From contig NZ_VDFU01000003.1 in assembly GCF_006152115.1 (NCBI RefSeq), forward strand, positions 1 through 64,000: a stretch of 64,000 bases of DNA. The letters run 5' to 3'. Position numbers and translations under genes: made by a program. The notes under the pieces were generated by a model. It was not told where the DNA came from. It saw only the letters and a program-made list of their open reading frames with translations, and ran no database searches. The stretch is from Rubellimicrobium rubrum (GTDB taxonomy: Bacteria; Pseudomonadota; Alphaproteobacteria; Rhodobacterales; Rhodobacteraceae). Below, in pieces: positions 6,965 to 15,956 of this stretch (its first letter is position 1; every line of letters starts with the position of its first letter).

Positions 6965-8227
6965 ATGATGCAGAGTCCTGACCCGTCTGTCTTCCTTCGC
7001 GCGCTCTTCGACCGGGCGATCGAGGTCGCGGATCCCATGCGGTCCCTGATGGCTCATCTGCCAGCCCGGCCCTCGGGGCGGGTTATCGTGGTCGGCGCGG
7101 GCAAGGCGTCGGCCCGCATGGCCGAGGCGGTCGGATCTGCATGGGGCCCCTGCGAGGGATTGGTCATCACCCGCTATGGCCACGAACGACCGTTGCAGGG
7201 GATCGAAGTCGTCTCAGCCTCTCACCCGGTCCCCGACGCGGCGGGCGAGGCCGCGACCGGGCGGATGCTCGACCTCCTTGCCGGCCTGACCGAGGACGAC
7301 TTCGTCCTTGCCCTCATCTCAGGCGGCGCTTCGGCTCTCCTCGTAGCGCCGGTCCCAGGCGTGACCTTGGCCGACAAGCAGGCGGTGAACGCCGCCTTGC
7401 TGGCCTCCGGCGCGCCGATCTCGGCTATGAACACGGTCCGCAAGCACCTCAGCCGGGTCAAAGGCGGGCAACTCGCCGCAACGGCCTATCCAGCGCGGAT
7501 GCTCGCCCTCATGATCTCGGACGTGCCGGGCGACGACCCCGCCGTGATCGGCTCGGGCCCGACGGTTGGCGAGCCGTCTTCCTCGGCTGCCGCAGGTGTC
7601 ATTCTGGAGCGCTGGGGCATACAGGTGCCGGACTCTGTCCGGCGGGCCTTGGCTGGTGCGACCGACGTGGTGCCGCCGGGCGATCCCCGCCTGTCCCGTG
7701 TCCAGAACCGCGTGGTCGCGGCACCCGCCCAGTCGCTTGCCGCTGCGGCCGAGCAGGCTCGCGCGGTCGGTTACAGGGTTCGCATCCTGGGCGATGCGCT
7801 GGAGGGAGAGGCCCGCGACGTGGCGCGGACCATGGCAGCCGAGGCTCTGATGTTGCAGCGCTCCGTGGGCCCCGAGCCGTTGGTCCTTTTGTCAGGTGGG
7901 GAACTGACCGTCACGCGCCGGGGAAATGGCGTAGGGGGCCCTAATGCCGAATTCGCGCTGGCGCTAGCTGTGGCGCTGGGTGGCTCGCCGGGCATTCATG
8001 CCATCGCCTGCGACACGGATGGCGTGGACGGCGCGGCCGAGGTGGCAGGGGCCGTGATCGGGCCGGACACACTGGCCCGATCACGCGGCCTTGGCCTCGA
8101 TCCCTGGGCGGCGCTGGAACGCAACGATGCCCATGGCTTCTTCGCGGCACTGGGTAGTCAGGTGGTCACCGGTCCCACCCTCACGAACGTCAATGATTTT
8201 CGGGCCATCCTTATCATGGGGAACTGA
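6965..8227 (+). CDS. Glycerate 2-kinase, MOFRL family (GckA/TtuD type)
   Basis: A 420-residue cytoplasmic enzyme that phosphorylates glycerate to 2-phosphoglycerate; the family was often named hydroxypyruvate reductase TtuD. Visible hallmarks are VVGAGKASARMAEA near residues 41-54, the ISGGASALL loop, the block NTVRKHLSRVKGGQL, SDVPGDDPAVIGSGPT, and the C-terminal MOFRL region (GGPNAEFALA, DTDGVDG). Two adjacent ATGs could start it; the first is used. The open frame extends far upstream, but that part overlaps nnrU and is not coding. In roseobacters this enzyme serves glyoxylate/serine or tartrate assimilation. It ends 2 nt before the Dabb gene. Confidence 0.9.
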   Translation: MMQSPDPSVFLRALFDRAIEVADPMRSLMAHLPARPSGRVIVVGAGKASARMAEAVGSAWGPCEGLVITRYGHERPLQGIEVVSASHPVPDAAGEAATGRMLDLLAGLTEDDFVLALISGGASALLVAPVPGVTLADKQAVNAALLASGAPISAMNTVRKHLSRVKGGQLAATAYPARMLALMISDVPGDDPAVIGSGPTVGEPSSSAAAGVILERWGIQVPDSVRRALAGATDVVPPGDPRLSRVQNRVVAAPAQSLAAAAEQARAVGYRVRILGDALEGEARDVARTMAAEALMLQRSVGPEPLVLLSGGELTVTRRGNGVGGPNAEFALALAVALGGSPGIHAIACDTDGVDGAAEVAGAVIGPDTLARSRGLGLDPWAALERNDAHGFFAALGSQVVTGPTLTNVNDFRAILIMGN

Positions 8228-8229
8228 AC

Positions 8230-8553
8230 ATGCTGCTCCACTGCGTTTTTTGTGCCATTCGCTCCGACGTCGACCCTCAAGCACTTCAGACTGTCATGGA
8301 TGACCTTGCCGCCCTGCGCTCGGAGGTGGATGGGATGCTCAGCTTCCAGCACGGCCCGAATCGCGACTACGAGGGCAAGAGCCCGGGCCATGGCCATGGC
8401 TTCGTGATCGGCTTTCGCAACCGCGAGGCTCACCTCGCCTATGATGGACACCCGCGCCACAAGGATGCGGGGGCTCGGCTCGTGGCGCTCTGCGAAGGGG
8501 GATACGACGGCATCATGGTCTACGACCTGGAGGATGCGGCCAGTTCTGGATGA
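8230..8553 (+). CDS. Dabb (stress-responsive A/B barrel) family protein
   Basis: A 107-residue protein of the dimeric alpha/beta barrel (Dabb) fold. It has an N-terminal strand (MLLHCVFCAIR), a helical stretch (DPQALQTVMDDLAAL), a GPNRDYEG loop and the signature strand HGFVIGFRNREAHLAY, followed by HPRHKDAGARLV. Dabb proteins are small cytoplasmic enzymes or stress proteins of varied function. It begins 2 nt after the glycerate kinase gene and is probably co-transcribed. The substrate is unknown. Confidence 0.82.
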   Translation: MLLHCVFCAIRSDVDPQALQTVMDDLAALRSEVDGMLSFQHGPNRDYEGKSPGHGHGFVIGFRNREAHLAYDGHPRHKDAGARLVALCEGGYDGIMVYDLEDAASSG

Positions 8554-9377
8554 TCGCACCTCTGGACGACAGCGGATCCGAAGGATCGGTCGTGCTCTGG
8601 CGAGTGTCCCTGCCTCGAGCTGGACGCTTGGCTGGACCGCGATCACGGCTGGCTTCCGGCAGCTTCGAAGGTCTGGGCCTCACATGGTTGCAGCCGATCG
8701 CTCAAGGTTCCGACGCGCGATGAGCTACGCTCGCGTTCCCGGACTGACGGCAGTAGCAAAAGCGTGAGCTGACAGCCAACTCCCCAAGGTCGAGAACGGC
8801 CCGGGGCCGCTCCTGAATGCCTCTTCTGAGCCATCCGTTCCATGGCAGCCGAAATCATGCCCACATCCGGCCTCGAGTGCCCAAGTTCCCAGTCACGGGT
8901 GCGTTCCCATACAGTCTGCTCGGTTTGCGCGCACAGCTTCCGATCACAGCACTCCCACGGCTTGTAACCTGCATATCATAGGCGCCGAAGTGGTCGTTCA
9001 TGTCCTGCATGAAAACACTCAGGAATGGCATGGGCTTGGGGCGGCTGATCTCCGGCCTCGGCGCCCTCATGAACAGGGTGGTACATGGACCCAGGTTCGT
9101 GTTGTCCGATTGCTTGCTTCCGGTGGAGATTGATCTGCCAGCGCCACCGACAGCGCCGTCCTCCACCATTCTCTAGCTGCGTGCTGTCCCTGAGTCCGCG
9201 AACCAAGGTCACGGGATGATCGCCGGGTTCACCGACATAACGGACCAAGCTTCTCTGCACTGGAGCGTACTTGAGCGACCTTCAGTGGCATTCTTTGGGC
9301 CACGCTAGGGCCCGTAGACCCCGCAAACCTTGTACGCTGCCGTATGCGGGATTAGCCCACTTCCCTGAAGAGAGTGA
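8554..9377. other. Non-coding or decayed stretch downstream of tRNA-Cys
   Basis: About 820 bp with no reading frame I can support on either strand. Short frames on the minus strand (up to about 104 codons near 8855-9169) lack ribosome sites, family motifs and the GC3 bias of the neighbours. The base composition is visibly less GC-rich than the flanks. It abuts the 3' end of tRNA-Cys, a common integration site, so it may be the residue of an excised element. I found no repeat of the tRNA 3' end that would prove an attachment site. Confidence 0.45.
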
Positions 9378-9451
9378 TGGAGGCGAGTACCGGAATCGAA
9401 CCGGTCTACACGGATTTGCAATCCGCTGCGTAACCTCTCCGCCAACTCGCC
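9378..9451 (-). tRNA. tRNA-Cys (anticodon GCA), CCA encoded
   Basis: Reading the minus strand, a seven-base acceptor stem GGCGAGT pairs with ACTCGCC. The anticodon loop is GGATT-GCA-AATCC, the T arm contains GGTTCGATTCC, and the discriminator U is followed by an encoded CCA. The 74-nt length is normal. A sigma-70-like promoter lies just upstream at 9463-9491. Confidence 0.97.
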
Positions 9452-9462
9452 GTCGCGTCGGG

Positions 9463-9491
9463 GGATTAGGTTTTCCGGATGCCTGCGTCAA
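9463..9491 (-). promoter_or_regulatory. Sigma-70-type promoter of tRNA-Cys
   Basis: On the minus strand TTGACG (9486-9491) and TAATCC (9463-9468) are separated by exactly 17 nt. Transcription would begin about 5 nt before the tRNA 5' end, as expected for a stable RNA promoter. Confidence 0.6.
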
Positions 9492-9769
9492 GGGCGTATC
9501 AGGGCCGCTGGCGAAGCAGGGAGGAGAGGTCTGGGCCGACTTCGACGATTCGGCCGGTCCGTGCTCGACTTCGCGCTTCATCGGTCCTTGCAGGAACGGC
9601 TCGTGCCAGGACCTCTCGGTCAGCGCCCTCCAAGCCTGTAGCGGCGACAGCCGATGGCTTGCGGGCCACGCGGTCAGTTCATCGCGCAGGTCCGGCCGCT
9701 CGACCGATTGCTCCCGAGGATGCCCTGTGCCATCAATCGCTCTAGCTGTGACATCGGAGCGTCCCGCCC
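9492..9769. other. Intergenic region upstream of the methyltransferase gene
   Basis: The gap from the tRNA to the next gene is about 318 bp. Beyond the tRNA promoter I see no gene: the frames here are open by composition only, and none carries a family motif or a ribosome site. The right-hand part must contain the promoter of the isoaspartyl methyltransferase-tolC unit, but no clear -35/-10 pair stands out. Confidence 0.4.
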
Positions 9770-10423
9770 TTGCCAGATTTTCAGACCCGCCGCACGATGA
9801 TGGTGGACACTCAGGTCCGCCCTTCGGACGTCACCCGGTTTCCGATCATCGAGGCCATGCTGCACGTCCCCCGCGAGGCCTTCGTGCCCGAATCGCGCCG
9901 CGAGGCGGCCTATCTCGGCGAGAACGTCGTCCTGGGACCAGGACGCGTGCTGCTTGAGCCCCGCACTCTGGCCAAGCTTCTCGAGAATCTCGACATCCAG
10001 CCGGGCGAGCGTGTGCTGGATGTGGCGACCGGGCTTGGGTACGGTGCTGCCGTGATGGAGCGGATGGGCGCGCAGGTGATCGGCGTCGAGGATGACACCG
10101 CCCGCGCTGCCGAGGCCGCGTCGATCTTGGCCGCCCAGGGCGCAGCCAACGCGCGCGTGCATCATGGGCCGCTGACCGACGGTGCGCCGGATTTCGCGCC
10201 CTACGACGTGATCCTGATCGAAGGGGCTGTCGAAACCGTCCCCGACTCGATCCTGGCCCAATTGGCGGAGAACGGGCGCATCGGCGCGCTTTTCGTCGAG
10301 GAGGCCCTGGGCATCGCCCGGCTCGGGCGGCGAGAAGGAGGGCAGGTGCATTGGCGCTATGCCTTCAACGCCGGGGCGGCGGTGCTCCCCGGCTTCGGAC
10401 GGACGACCGCCTTCGTGCTTTGA
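9770..10423 (+). CDS. Protein-L-isoaspartate O-methyltransferase family protein
   Basis: A 217-residue SAM-dependent methyltransferase of the Pcm family, which in the canonical case repairs isoaspartyl residues. Motif I is [18 protein letters not shown] (about residues 84-101), followed by the acidic strand VIGVED; a typical Pcm N-terminus contains [21 protein letters not shown] chose the TTG start because it includes the conserved [12 protein letters not shown] segment and has GGAG upstream; ATG codons nine and ten positions later are alternatives. The gene precedes tolC by under 40 bp, a pairing familiar in Rhodobacteraceae. Activity on isoaspartate is not certain for this divergent branch. 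Confidence 0.88.
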   Translation: MPDFQTRRTMMVDTQVRPSDVTRFPIIEAMLHVPREAFVPESRREAAYLGENVVLGPGRVLLEPRTLAKLLENLDIQPGERVLDVATGLGYGAAVMERMGAQVIGVEDDTARAAEAASILAAQGAANARVHHGPLTDGAPDFAPYDVILIEGAVETVPDSILAQLAENGRIGALFVEEALGIARLGRREGGQVHWRYAFNAGAAVLPGFGRTTAFVL

Positions 10424-10461
10424 CGGCGGAACAACGACAGGGACAGGCGGAGGCAGATTCG

Positions 10462-11853
10462 ATGCGCAACATCATCCGCGGGGCCCTTGCCACGCTCGTT
10501 CTTTGGACAGGAAGCGTCCAGGCCGAGACGTTGGCCGATGCCTTGGCGACAGGCTACGAAGCGTCCGGCCTGGTCGATCAGTATCGCGCCCTGCTGAGAG
10601 CGGCCGATGAGGATGTGGCCCAAGCCGTGGCGTCCCTCAGGCCCATCGTCAACTGGACCGCCGATTTATCGCGCAGCCTTAGCTATGCGGAACAGACCAC
10701 GCCGTTCGGGTCTTCGGGCGTGAACACGCTGAACCTGGGCCGGTCGGCGAGCCTTGGCCTGAGCGCGAGCCTGACGCTTTATGACGCGGGCGGACGCCGG
10801 CTGACGGTGGAAGCCCAGAAAGAGACCGTCTTGGCCACCCGCGAGTCGCTTCGCAATGTGGAGCAGCAGGTTCTCCTTTCCATCGTCAGCGCCTATCAGG
10901 AGGTGCGTCGTTCAAGCGCCTTCGTGAGCCTGCGCGAGAACAACGTTCGGGTCATCACCCAAGAGTTGCGGGCAGCCCAGGACCGCTTCGAAGTGGGCGA
11001 AGTGACGCGGACCGACGTCGCGCTGGCCGAGGCGCAGCTCGCCTCCGCGCGGAGCCAGCTTGTGGCCGAGCAGGGCAACTTGGCCCAGGCCATTGCAGAC
11101 TATCAGGCGGCGGTGGGTCAGGTCCCGCGCGACCTCGCGCCCGCGACGCCCGCCGCGATCCCGCAAAGCCTGGACGAGGCGCAGGCCATTGCGCAACGGA
11201 CCCATCCAGCGCTTCTGCAGGCCCAGCACGAGGTCGCGGCCGCCGAGATCGGCATAGCGCAGGCCGAGGCGGCAACGCGTCCTAACCTTTCGCTGAGCGC
11301 TCAGGCCGAGGTCAACCAGGACTTCGAGGAAACGCTCGGGGTCGGGCTGTCGGCCTCGGGTCCCATTTATCGAGGCGGAGCCCTCGCTTCCCAGGTCAGG
11401 CAGTTCCAGGCTCGACGGGACGCGGCGCGGGGTGATCTTCTGGAGACGGCCCGCGACATCGTCCAGGCGGTGGGGAACAGCTACGCCTCTCTCGAGGTGT
11501 CCCGATCCAGCCGCGGTGCGTTCGTGGAGCAGGTCCGCGCAGCCCAGATCGCGTTCGAGGGCGTGCGCGAGGAGGCCACCTTGGGAGCCCGGACGACGCT
11601 CGACGTGCTCGACGCCGAGCAAGACCTTCTTGATGCCCGGGCCAACGTCGTCTCGGCCGAGATCGACGAGACGCTGGCCAGTTACCAGCTCCTGTCCGCC
11701 ATGGGGCTTCTCAACGTGCAGAACCTTGGCCTCAACGTGCAGACCTACGACCCGACCGCCTACTACAATCTCGTCGATGACGCACCGTCGAGCGCTTCGG
11801 AGCAGGGCAGGGCGCTCGATCGGGTGCTCGAGGCGATTGGCGCCGGGAACTGA
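10462..11853 (+). CDS. tolC: TolC family outer membrane channel protein
   Basis: A 463-residue outer-membrane efflux protein with a signal peptide (cleavage after SVQA, about residue 20) and the duplicated TolC-type architecture of alternating beta-strands and long Ala/Gln/Glu-rich helices. Repeat landmarks are VTRTDVALAEAQLASARSQL in the first half and TTLDVLDAEQDLLDARANV in the second, the standard helical hairpin tips. It would form a trimeric exit duct for type I secretion or RND/ABC efflux. The ATG follows an AGGCGGAGG-like ribosome site. Confidence 0.93.
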   Translation: MRNIIRGALATLVLWTGSVQAETLADALATGYEASGLVDQYRALLRAADEDVAQAVASLRPIVNWTADLSRSLSYAEQTTPFGSSGVNTLNLGRSASLGLSASLTLYDAGGRRLTVEAQKETVLATRESLRNVEQQVLLSIVSAYQEVRRSSAFVSLRENNVRVITQELRAAQDRFEVGEVTRTDVALAEAQLASARSQLVAEQGNLAQAIADYQAAVGQVPRDLAPATPAAIPQSLDEAQAIAQRTHPALLQAQHEVAAAEIGIAQAEAATRPNLSLSAQAEVNQDFEETLGVGLSASGPIYRGGALASQVRQFQARRDAARGDLLETARDIVQAVGNSYASLEVSRSSRGAFVEQVRAAQIAFEGVREEATLGARTTLDVLDAEQDLLDARANVVSAEIDETLASYQLLSAMGLLNVQNLGLNVQTYDPTAYYNLVDDAPSSASEQGRALDRVLEAIGAGN

Positions 11854-11913
11854 CGCCTGCTGCAAGGCCGTTCCCTGGCTATTGAGGGTCCGGGGTGCAG
11901 GGAGGATGCTCTG

Positions 11914-12468
11914 ATGTCCAAGCCGACCAGCCATTCCGAGGTCGAGAATGTGCTCCTGTCCATTCGGCGGCTGATCAGCGACACCCGGCCCGAACCGGTG
12001 CCGGCCGACGTGACCCCCCCGGGGCGGCTCGTTCTCATGCCATCCCTCCGCGTCGGTGAGGGGTCAGCCGACTCACCTTTGACGGGATCATCGGCTGCGG
12101 CGCCGTTGATCCTTGAAGAAGATGCCTCCCAGAAGGCGTCCCTCCTCGCCACTCCGCAGCCAGCAGTCGAGTTCGGTGCTCTGACCGTGCGCATTCCCGA
12201 AAAGGCTTCGACCGGGAGCACGGCGCAGGATGCGACCGATCGCCATGAGCAGGGCGCGTCACCGGATGCGGACGGCCCGCCAGGCTCCTTGGCCAGTGGT
12301 CATGCCGATCTGATGGCAGGGCAGGACCAGGCAGCCCTGCGGGCGCTGATCGTCGAAATCGTTCGGGATGAGCTTCGCGGCGAGTTCGGGGAAAGGGTGA
12401 CGCGGAACCTCCGCAAGATCATCCGCCAGGAACTGCTCCGCACCCTCGATCCAGACGCCAAGATCTGA
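11914..12468 (+). CDS. DUF2497/PopZ-like protein
   Basis: A 184-residue protein with a short N-terminal helix (SEVENVLLSIRRLISDTRP), a long low-complexity middle rich in Pro, Ala, Ser and acidic residues (about 40-140), and a C-terminal charged helical pair (about 145-180, with LRALIVEIVRDELRGEFGER). This layout, a SIRRLI-type head, disordered linker and C-terminal oligomerising helices, is that of the alphaproteobacterial polar organiser PopZ/DUF2497. The similarity is architectural and motif-level only, so the family call is moderate. It follows tolC by 60 bp. Confidence 0.6.
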   Translation: MSKPTSHSEVENVLLSIRRLISDTRPEPVPADVTPPGRLVLMPSLRVGEGSADSPLTGSSAAAPLILEEDASQKASLLATPQPAVEFGALTVRIPEKASTGSTAQDATDRHEQGASPDADGPPGSLASGHADLMAGQDQAALRALIVEIVRDELRGEFGERVTRNLRKIIRQELLRTLDPDAKI

Positions 12469-12471
12469 GGG

Positions 12472-13926
12472 TCACACCTCTGCCGCGAGGCCCAGGAGGG
12501 CGTCAAGATCGATGTGGCGTGCGACATGCGCGGCCAGATCATCCAACGTGGACTCGACCTGCCCGCTCCAGTCAAAGGCCTCGGCCGGCTGGCCCAGCTC
12601 GGCCAGCATCGCACCCCGAAAGGCATCGGCCGCGAAGATCCCATGGAGGTAGGTTCCCCGAACCCGACCATCCGGGGACTCCGCGCCCTCGGGGCGGCCC
12701 CCAAGGTCCAGCCAGGGCCGCGCCAGATCCGGTCCTTCGGTGCGTCCCAGATGAATTTCGTAACCTTCGACCGGGGCACCCGTGGTTCGGTGAACCCCGG
12801 AAGCCCGAGCCAGTCGCTTGTCCCGGCCCATCACTGTCGTCACGTCGAGAAATCCAAGTCCGTCGACACCGCCCGGCGGACCTTCCAAGCCATCGGGGTC
12901 TTCGATTCGCCGCCCGAGCATCTGGTACCCGCCGCAGATGCCCAGGATGCGCCCGCCCCGGCGCCGATGCGCCAGGAGATCGACGTCCCAGCCCTGGACG
13001 CGCAGATCGGCAAGATCGGCGATGGTGGTCTTGGAGCCCGGGAGCAGGACAAGGTCCGCGTTACCGGGCAGGGGGTGGCCCGGCGGGATGATCTCGACCG
13101 ACACGCCGGGGGTGGCTGCAAGGGGATCGAGGTCGTCGAAGTTCGCGATGCGGCGGAAGCGCGGCACGGCGATCCTGATGCTGCCGGATGTCTTCCGCTG
13201 CCCTAGGTCAAGGATGTCCTCGGCCGGAAGACGCCACGCGTTCTCGAACCATGGGACGACGCCTAGGCCCACCCAGCCGGTTCGCTCTGCAATGAGCCGA
13301 AATCCATCGTCGAAGAGCGAGGGGTCCCCACGAAACTTGTTGACGGCAAAGGCCCGGATCATGGCCCGGTCCTCTGGGTCCAGAACGGCGTGGGTGCCTA
13401 CGAGCTGCGCGATCACGCCCCCCCGGTCGATGTCGCCGACCAGGACCACGGGCACCCCGGCCGCCTGTGCAAAGCCCATGTTCGCGATGTCGCCGGCGCG
13501 CAGGTTGACCTCTGCCGGGCTGCCGGCTCCTTCGACGACGATCAGGTCGCGCTCATGTCCAAGGCGCCGGAAGCTGTCCAGGACCGGGGCCATCAGTTGC
13601 GGCTTCAACGCCGCGTAGTCACGCGCCCGGACGCTGGCCAGTCGCCGGCCCTGAACGACAACCTGCGACCCTGTGTCGGTTTCGGGCTTGAGCAGGACGG
13701 GATTCATGTCCGTCAAAGGCTCCAGTCCCGCCGCCCGTGCCTGAAGGGCCTGCGCGCGACCGATCTCTCCGCCGTCAGCCGTCACGGCAGCGTTGTTCGA
13801 CATGTTCTGGGGCTTGAAGGGAGCGACCGCCAGTCCGCGGCGATGGAACGCCCGCGTCAGCCCCGCCACCAGCATGGACTTTCCAACATTCGAGCCCGCA
13901 CCCTGGATCATGATCGCCTTGGGCAT
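12472..13926 (-). CDS. cobQ: Cobyric acid synthase CobQ
   Basis: A 484-residue enzyme that amidates side chains b, d, e and g of adenosylcobyrinate diamide in B12 synthesis. The N-terminal dethiobiotin-synthetase-like domain starts with GAGSNVGKS (9-17) and carries KPQNMSNNA (38-46) and VEGAGSPAE. The C-terminal class I glutamine amidotransferase domain has the nucleophile Cys331 ([10 protein letters not shown]) and the catalytic histidine in GTYLHGIF. I chose the ATG before [10 protein letters not shown] because the longer frame reads into the terminator of the upstream gene. No cobalamin riboswitch is visible ahead of it. Confidence 0.96.
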   Translation of the reverse strand: MPKAIMIQGAGSNVGKSMLVAGLTRAFHRRGLAVAPFKPQNMSNNAAVTADGGEIGRAQALQARAAGLEPLTDMNPVLLKPETDTGSQVVVQGRRLASVRARDYAALKPQLMAPVLDSFRRLGHERDLIVVEGAGSPAEVNLRAGDIANMGFAQAAGVPVVLVGDIDRGGVIAQLVGTHAVLDPEDRAMIRAFAVNKFRGDPSLFDDGFRLIAERTGWVGLGVVPWFENAWRLPAEDILDLGQRKTSGSIRIAVPRFRRIANFDDLDPLAATPGVSVEIIPPGHPLPGNADLVLLPGSKTTIADLADLRVQGWDVDLLAHRRRGGRILGICGGYQMLGRRIEDPDGLEGPPGGVDGLGFLDVTTVMGRDKRLARASGVHRTTGAPVEGYEIHLGRTEGPDLARPWLDLGGRPEGAESPDGRVRGTYLHGIFAADAFRGAMLAELGQPAEAFDWSGQVESTLDDLAAHVARHIDLDALLGLAAEV

Positions 13927-13945
13927 CGGCCCTCCTTGCAGGCAA

Positions 13946-13973
13946 CAAAAAACGCGGTCCCGAAGGACCGCGT
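13946..13973 (-). terminator. Rho-independent terminator of the 107-residue protein gene
   Basis: A perfect 9-bp stem (ACGCGGTCC/GGACCGCGT) with a 4-nt loop is followed on the minus strand by a T-run (A-tract at 13947-13952 on the plus strand). It ends the gene at 13999-14322 and sits just before cobQ. Confidence 0.85.
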
Positions 13974-13998
13974 CAGGACTGGGAAACAAGGAAACGGA

Positions 13999-14322
13999 TC
14001 AGGCCGCGCGCGCTTCTTCCTCGGCGGCGTGGCGACGCTCGCTTTCCTCGCGGGAAAGGGCGACAGACGTGCGGACACCCTTGGACACAAAGTCCATGAG
14101 ACCTTGCACCACCCGCTCGTTAGGGTCGATGCCAGCGCAGGTCAGGACTTCGCGACCGTCCTTCGAACGCGCCCAGCGAGCAATCTGCTCGGGCCCGTTG
14201 CCGAATTTCTTGTCATCGGCGATGGCATCGTCCAACGCAGCAAGCACAACAGCGGCAAAAAGCTTGCGCGCACGGTTGCCCTGCTCGTTGTTGTAGGCGG
14301 TGCCGTCGATGAAATCCTTCAT
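13999..14322 (-). CDS. Small conserved protein of Rhodobacteraceae (possibly DUF6280)
   Basis: A 107-residue soluble protein with the block NNEQGNRARKLFAAVVLAAL, then GNGPEQIARWARSKDGREVL and a C-terminal charged helix. I recognise it as a short protein widely conserved in Rhodobacteraceae, which I recall as DUF6280, but I know no function for it. A GGAAG ribosome site precedes the ATG, and a strong terminator follows, so it is a single-gene unit. The A/T-rich leader (14323-14360) suggests an active promoter. Confidence 0.75.
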   Translation of the reverse strand: MKDFIDGTAYNNEQGNRARKLFAAVVLAALDDAIADDKKFGNGPEQIARWARSKDGREVLTCAGIDPNERVVQGLMDFVSKGVRTSVALSREESERRHAAEEEARAA

Positions 14323-14478
14323 GTCGCTTCCTTTTTCGCGTTATTGTTATTTTCTCTTGCGGTCCCCGAACGCCGAGGCAAACTACCTATCGGAGTCGGT
14401 TTGAGGGGTGCTCATTCAGCATGGCTGCCATGTGAATGGGGCATGGCTGTGTGTCCTGCCGACGTGTCACAGCTTGTC

Positions 14479-14507
14479 TTGTCAAGCAGAGCCTCCGGCG
14501 ATATGGG
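14479..14507 (+). promoter_or_regulatory. Candidate sigma-70 promoter for efp
   Basis: TTGTCA (14479-14484) and TATGGG (14502-14507) are separated by 17 nt, about 50 bp before the efp start. The -10 is a weak match, so this is tentative. Confidence 0.3.
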
Positions 14508-14560
14508 GGCATCGCCTAAGTGGTCAACCCTGATCACGATTTCGTCATAGGACGCCTTTC

Positions 14561-15124
14561 ATGGCCAAGATCAATGGCAACGAGATCCGACCCGGCGCCA
14601 TCCTGGACCATGACGGAGGCCTTTGGGCGGCCGTGAAGGTGGATCATGTGAAGCCTGGAAAGGGCGGCGCCTTCGCGCAGGTGGAGCTCAAGAACCTTCG
14701 TGACGGTCGCAAGCTCAACGAACGCTTCCGGAGCGCCGACAAGGTCGAGACCGTCGAACTGGAAAAGAAGGACCAGCAGTTCCTTTACGAAGCCGACGGC
14801 ATGCTGACGTTCATGGACAGTTCCACCTTCGAACAGATCGAGCTTTCGGCCGACCTCCTGGGGGAGCGTCGGCCCTTCCTCCAAGACGGCATGACGGTGC
14901 GCATCGAGTATGTCGGGGACGAAGCCCTGAACGTCGCGCTCCCGCCCAAGGTGACCTGCATCATCGCGTCGACCGATCCTGTGCAGCGCGGCCAGACCGC
15001 CGCCAACAGCTTCAAGCCGGCCATGCTCGACAACGGGCTGCGCATCCTGGTCCCGCCCTTCATCGGGGAAGGGGAGCGGGTCATCGTCAACACCGAATCC
15101 ATGGAATATTCCGAGCGTGCCTGA
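14561..15124 (+). CDS. efp: Translation elongation factor P
   Basis: A 187-residue EF-P, which binds the ribosome between the P and E sites and relieves stalling at polyproline stretches. The KOW-like N-domain carries the loop VKPGKGGAF with Lys34 at the tip, the residue that is post-translationally modified or functionally critical in bacterial EF-Ps. Two OB domains follow, ending in the C-terminal block [16 protein letters not shown]. No modification enzyme (EpmA, EarP) is visible nearby. Its last 8 nt overlap the GTG of the downstream IMPase-family gene, so the two are translationally coupled. Confidence 0.96.
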   Translation: MAKINGNEIRPGAILDHDGGLWAAVKVDHVKPGKGGAFAQVELKNLRDGRKLNERFRSADKVETVELEKKDQQFLYEADGMLTFMDSSTFEQIELSADLLGERRPFLQDGMTVRIEYVGDEALNVALPPKVTCIIASTDPVQRGQTAANSFKPAMLDNGLRILVPPFIGEGERVIVNTESMEYSERA

Positions 15125-15956
15125 GGGGATCACCTCCGCCCAGCGCGATCTCCTCCTTGCTGCGGTGCGCGAGGCTGCGCGGCAGCGCATCATGCCGCGC
15201 TTTCGGGCGCTCCAGCCTTCGGACATCTCGACCAAATCCGGTCCTGCCGATCTCGTGACCCTGGCGGACACCGAGGCCGAGGCGCAGATCAGCGCCGCTA
15301 TCCGTGCCGCCTGGCCCGAGGCCGTGGCCTTGGGCGAGGAGAGCGTCGCTGCCGATCCGTCCCTGCGCGCCGCGATGGGCGGCGCCGATCTTTGCGTGGT
15401 CATCGACCCCGTGGACGGGACGTGGAACTTTGCCAAGGGCTTGGCGGTGTTCGGGGTGCTGGTGGCGGTGCTCCGGCACGGGGTGCCGGTCTGGGGCCTC
15501 CTGTACGACCCCGTGATGGACGACTGGATAGAGGCTGCGCCCGATGCGCCCGCCTCCTTCGTCACCGGGCTGGGGACGTCGCGTCCATTGTCCACCTCCT
15601 CGGAGGCGCGGGACGAACGGCTGACCGGCTACCTGCCGCTCGGGCTGTTCGGCAAGGACGACCGGACCCGCATCGTGGCCGAGTTTCCGGATTTCATGCG
15701 GATCACCGGCCTTCGCTGCGCGCTGCATGAATACCGCATGGTCGCCCAGGGTCACGCCGAGTTCTGCCTGTCCGGCCCCGTCCCGCATCCTTGGGATCAT
15801 GCCGCCGGCGTCCTCGCGGTCGAGGCGGCGGGCGGCGTGGCCCGGTTCCTGGATGGCAGCCGGTATGATGCAAACCGCCTGAAGGGCGTGCTGCTCAGCG
15901 CCGGGTCGCAGGCCGCCTGGGATTCATTGGCCCGGCGTTTCGCCTTTCTCGGCTAA
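15117..15956 (+). CDS. Inositol monophosphatase family protein
   Basis: A 279-residue Mg-dependent phosphatase of the IMPase superfamily. The metal-binding motifs are GEES (about residues 73-76), DPVDGTWNF (from Asp97) and the C-terminal [16 protein letters not shown]. The substrate cannot be read from the sequence; inositol phosphate, histidinol phosphate or 3'-phosphoadenosine derivatives are all used in the superfamily. The GTG start overlaps efp. Its 3' end overlaps the convergent ygfZ gene by 33 nt. It is one of three IMPase paralogues in the window. Confidence 0.87.
   Translation: MPEGITSAQRDLLLAAVREAARQRIMPRFRALQPSDISTKSGPADLVTLADTEAEAQISAAIRAAWPEAVALGEESVAADPSLRAAMGGADLCVVIDPVDGTWNFAKGLAVFGVLVAVLRHGVPVWGLLYDPVMDDWIEAAPDAPASFVTGLGTSRPLSTSSEARDERLTGYLPLGLFGKDDRTRIVAEFPDFMRITGLRCALHEYRMVAQGHAEFCLSGPVPHPWDHAAGVLAVEAAGGVARFLDGSRYDANRLKGVLLSAGSQAAWDSLARRFAFLG

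Noticed and set aside
8855-9169. A 104-codon frame on the minus strand near tRNA-Cys
   Set aside because: No ribosome site, no family motif and atypical composition; I cannot support it as a gene.
9378-9451. Duplicate of the tRNA-Cys 3' end as an attachment site
   Set aside because: No second copy of the tRNA 3' end was found by eye within the adjacent 8554-9377 stretch.
13927-13998. Possible cobalamin riboswitch ahead of cobQ
   Set aside because: The gap is only about 70 bp and holds the terminator of the neighbouring gene; no B12-box-like sequence is seen.
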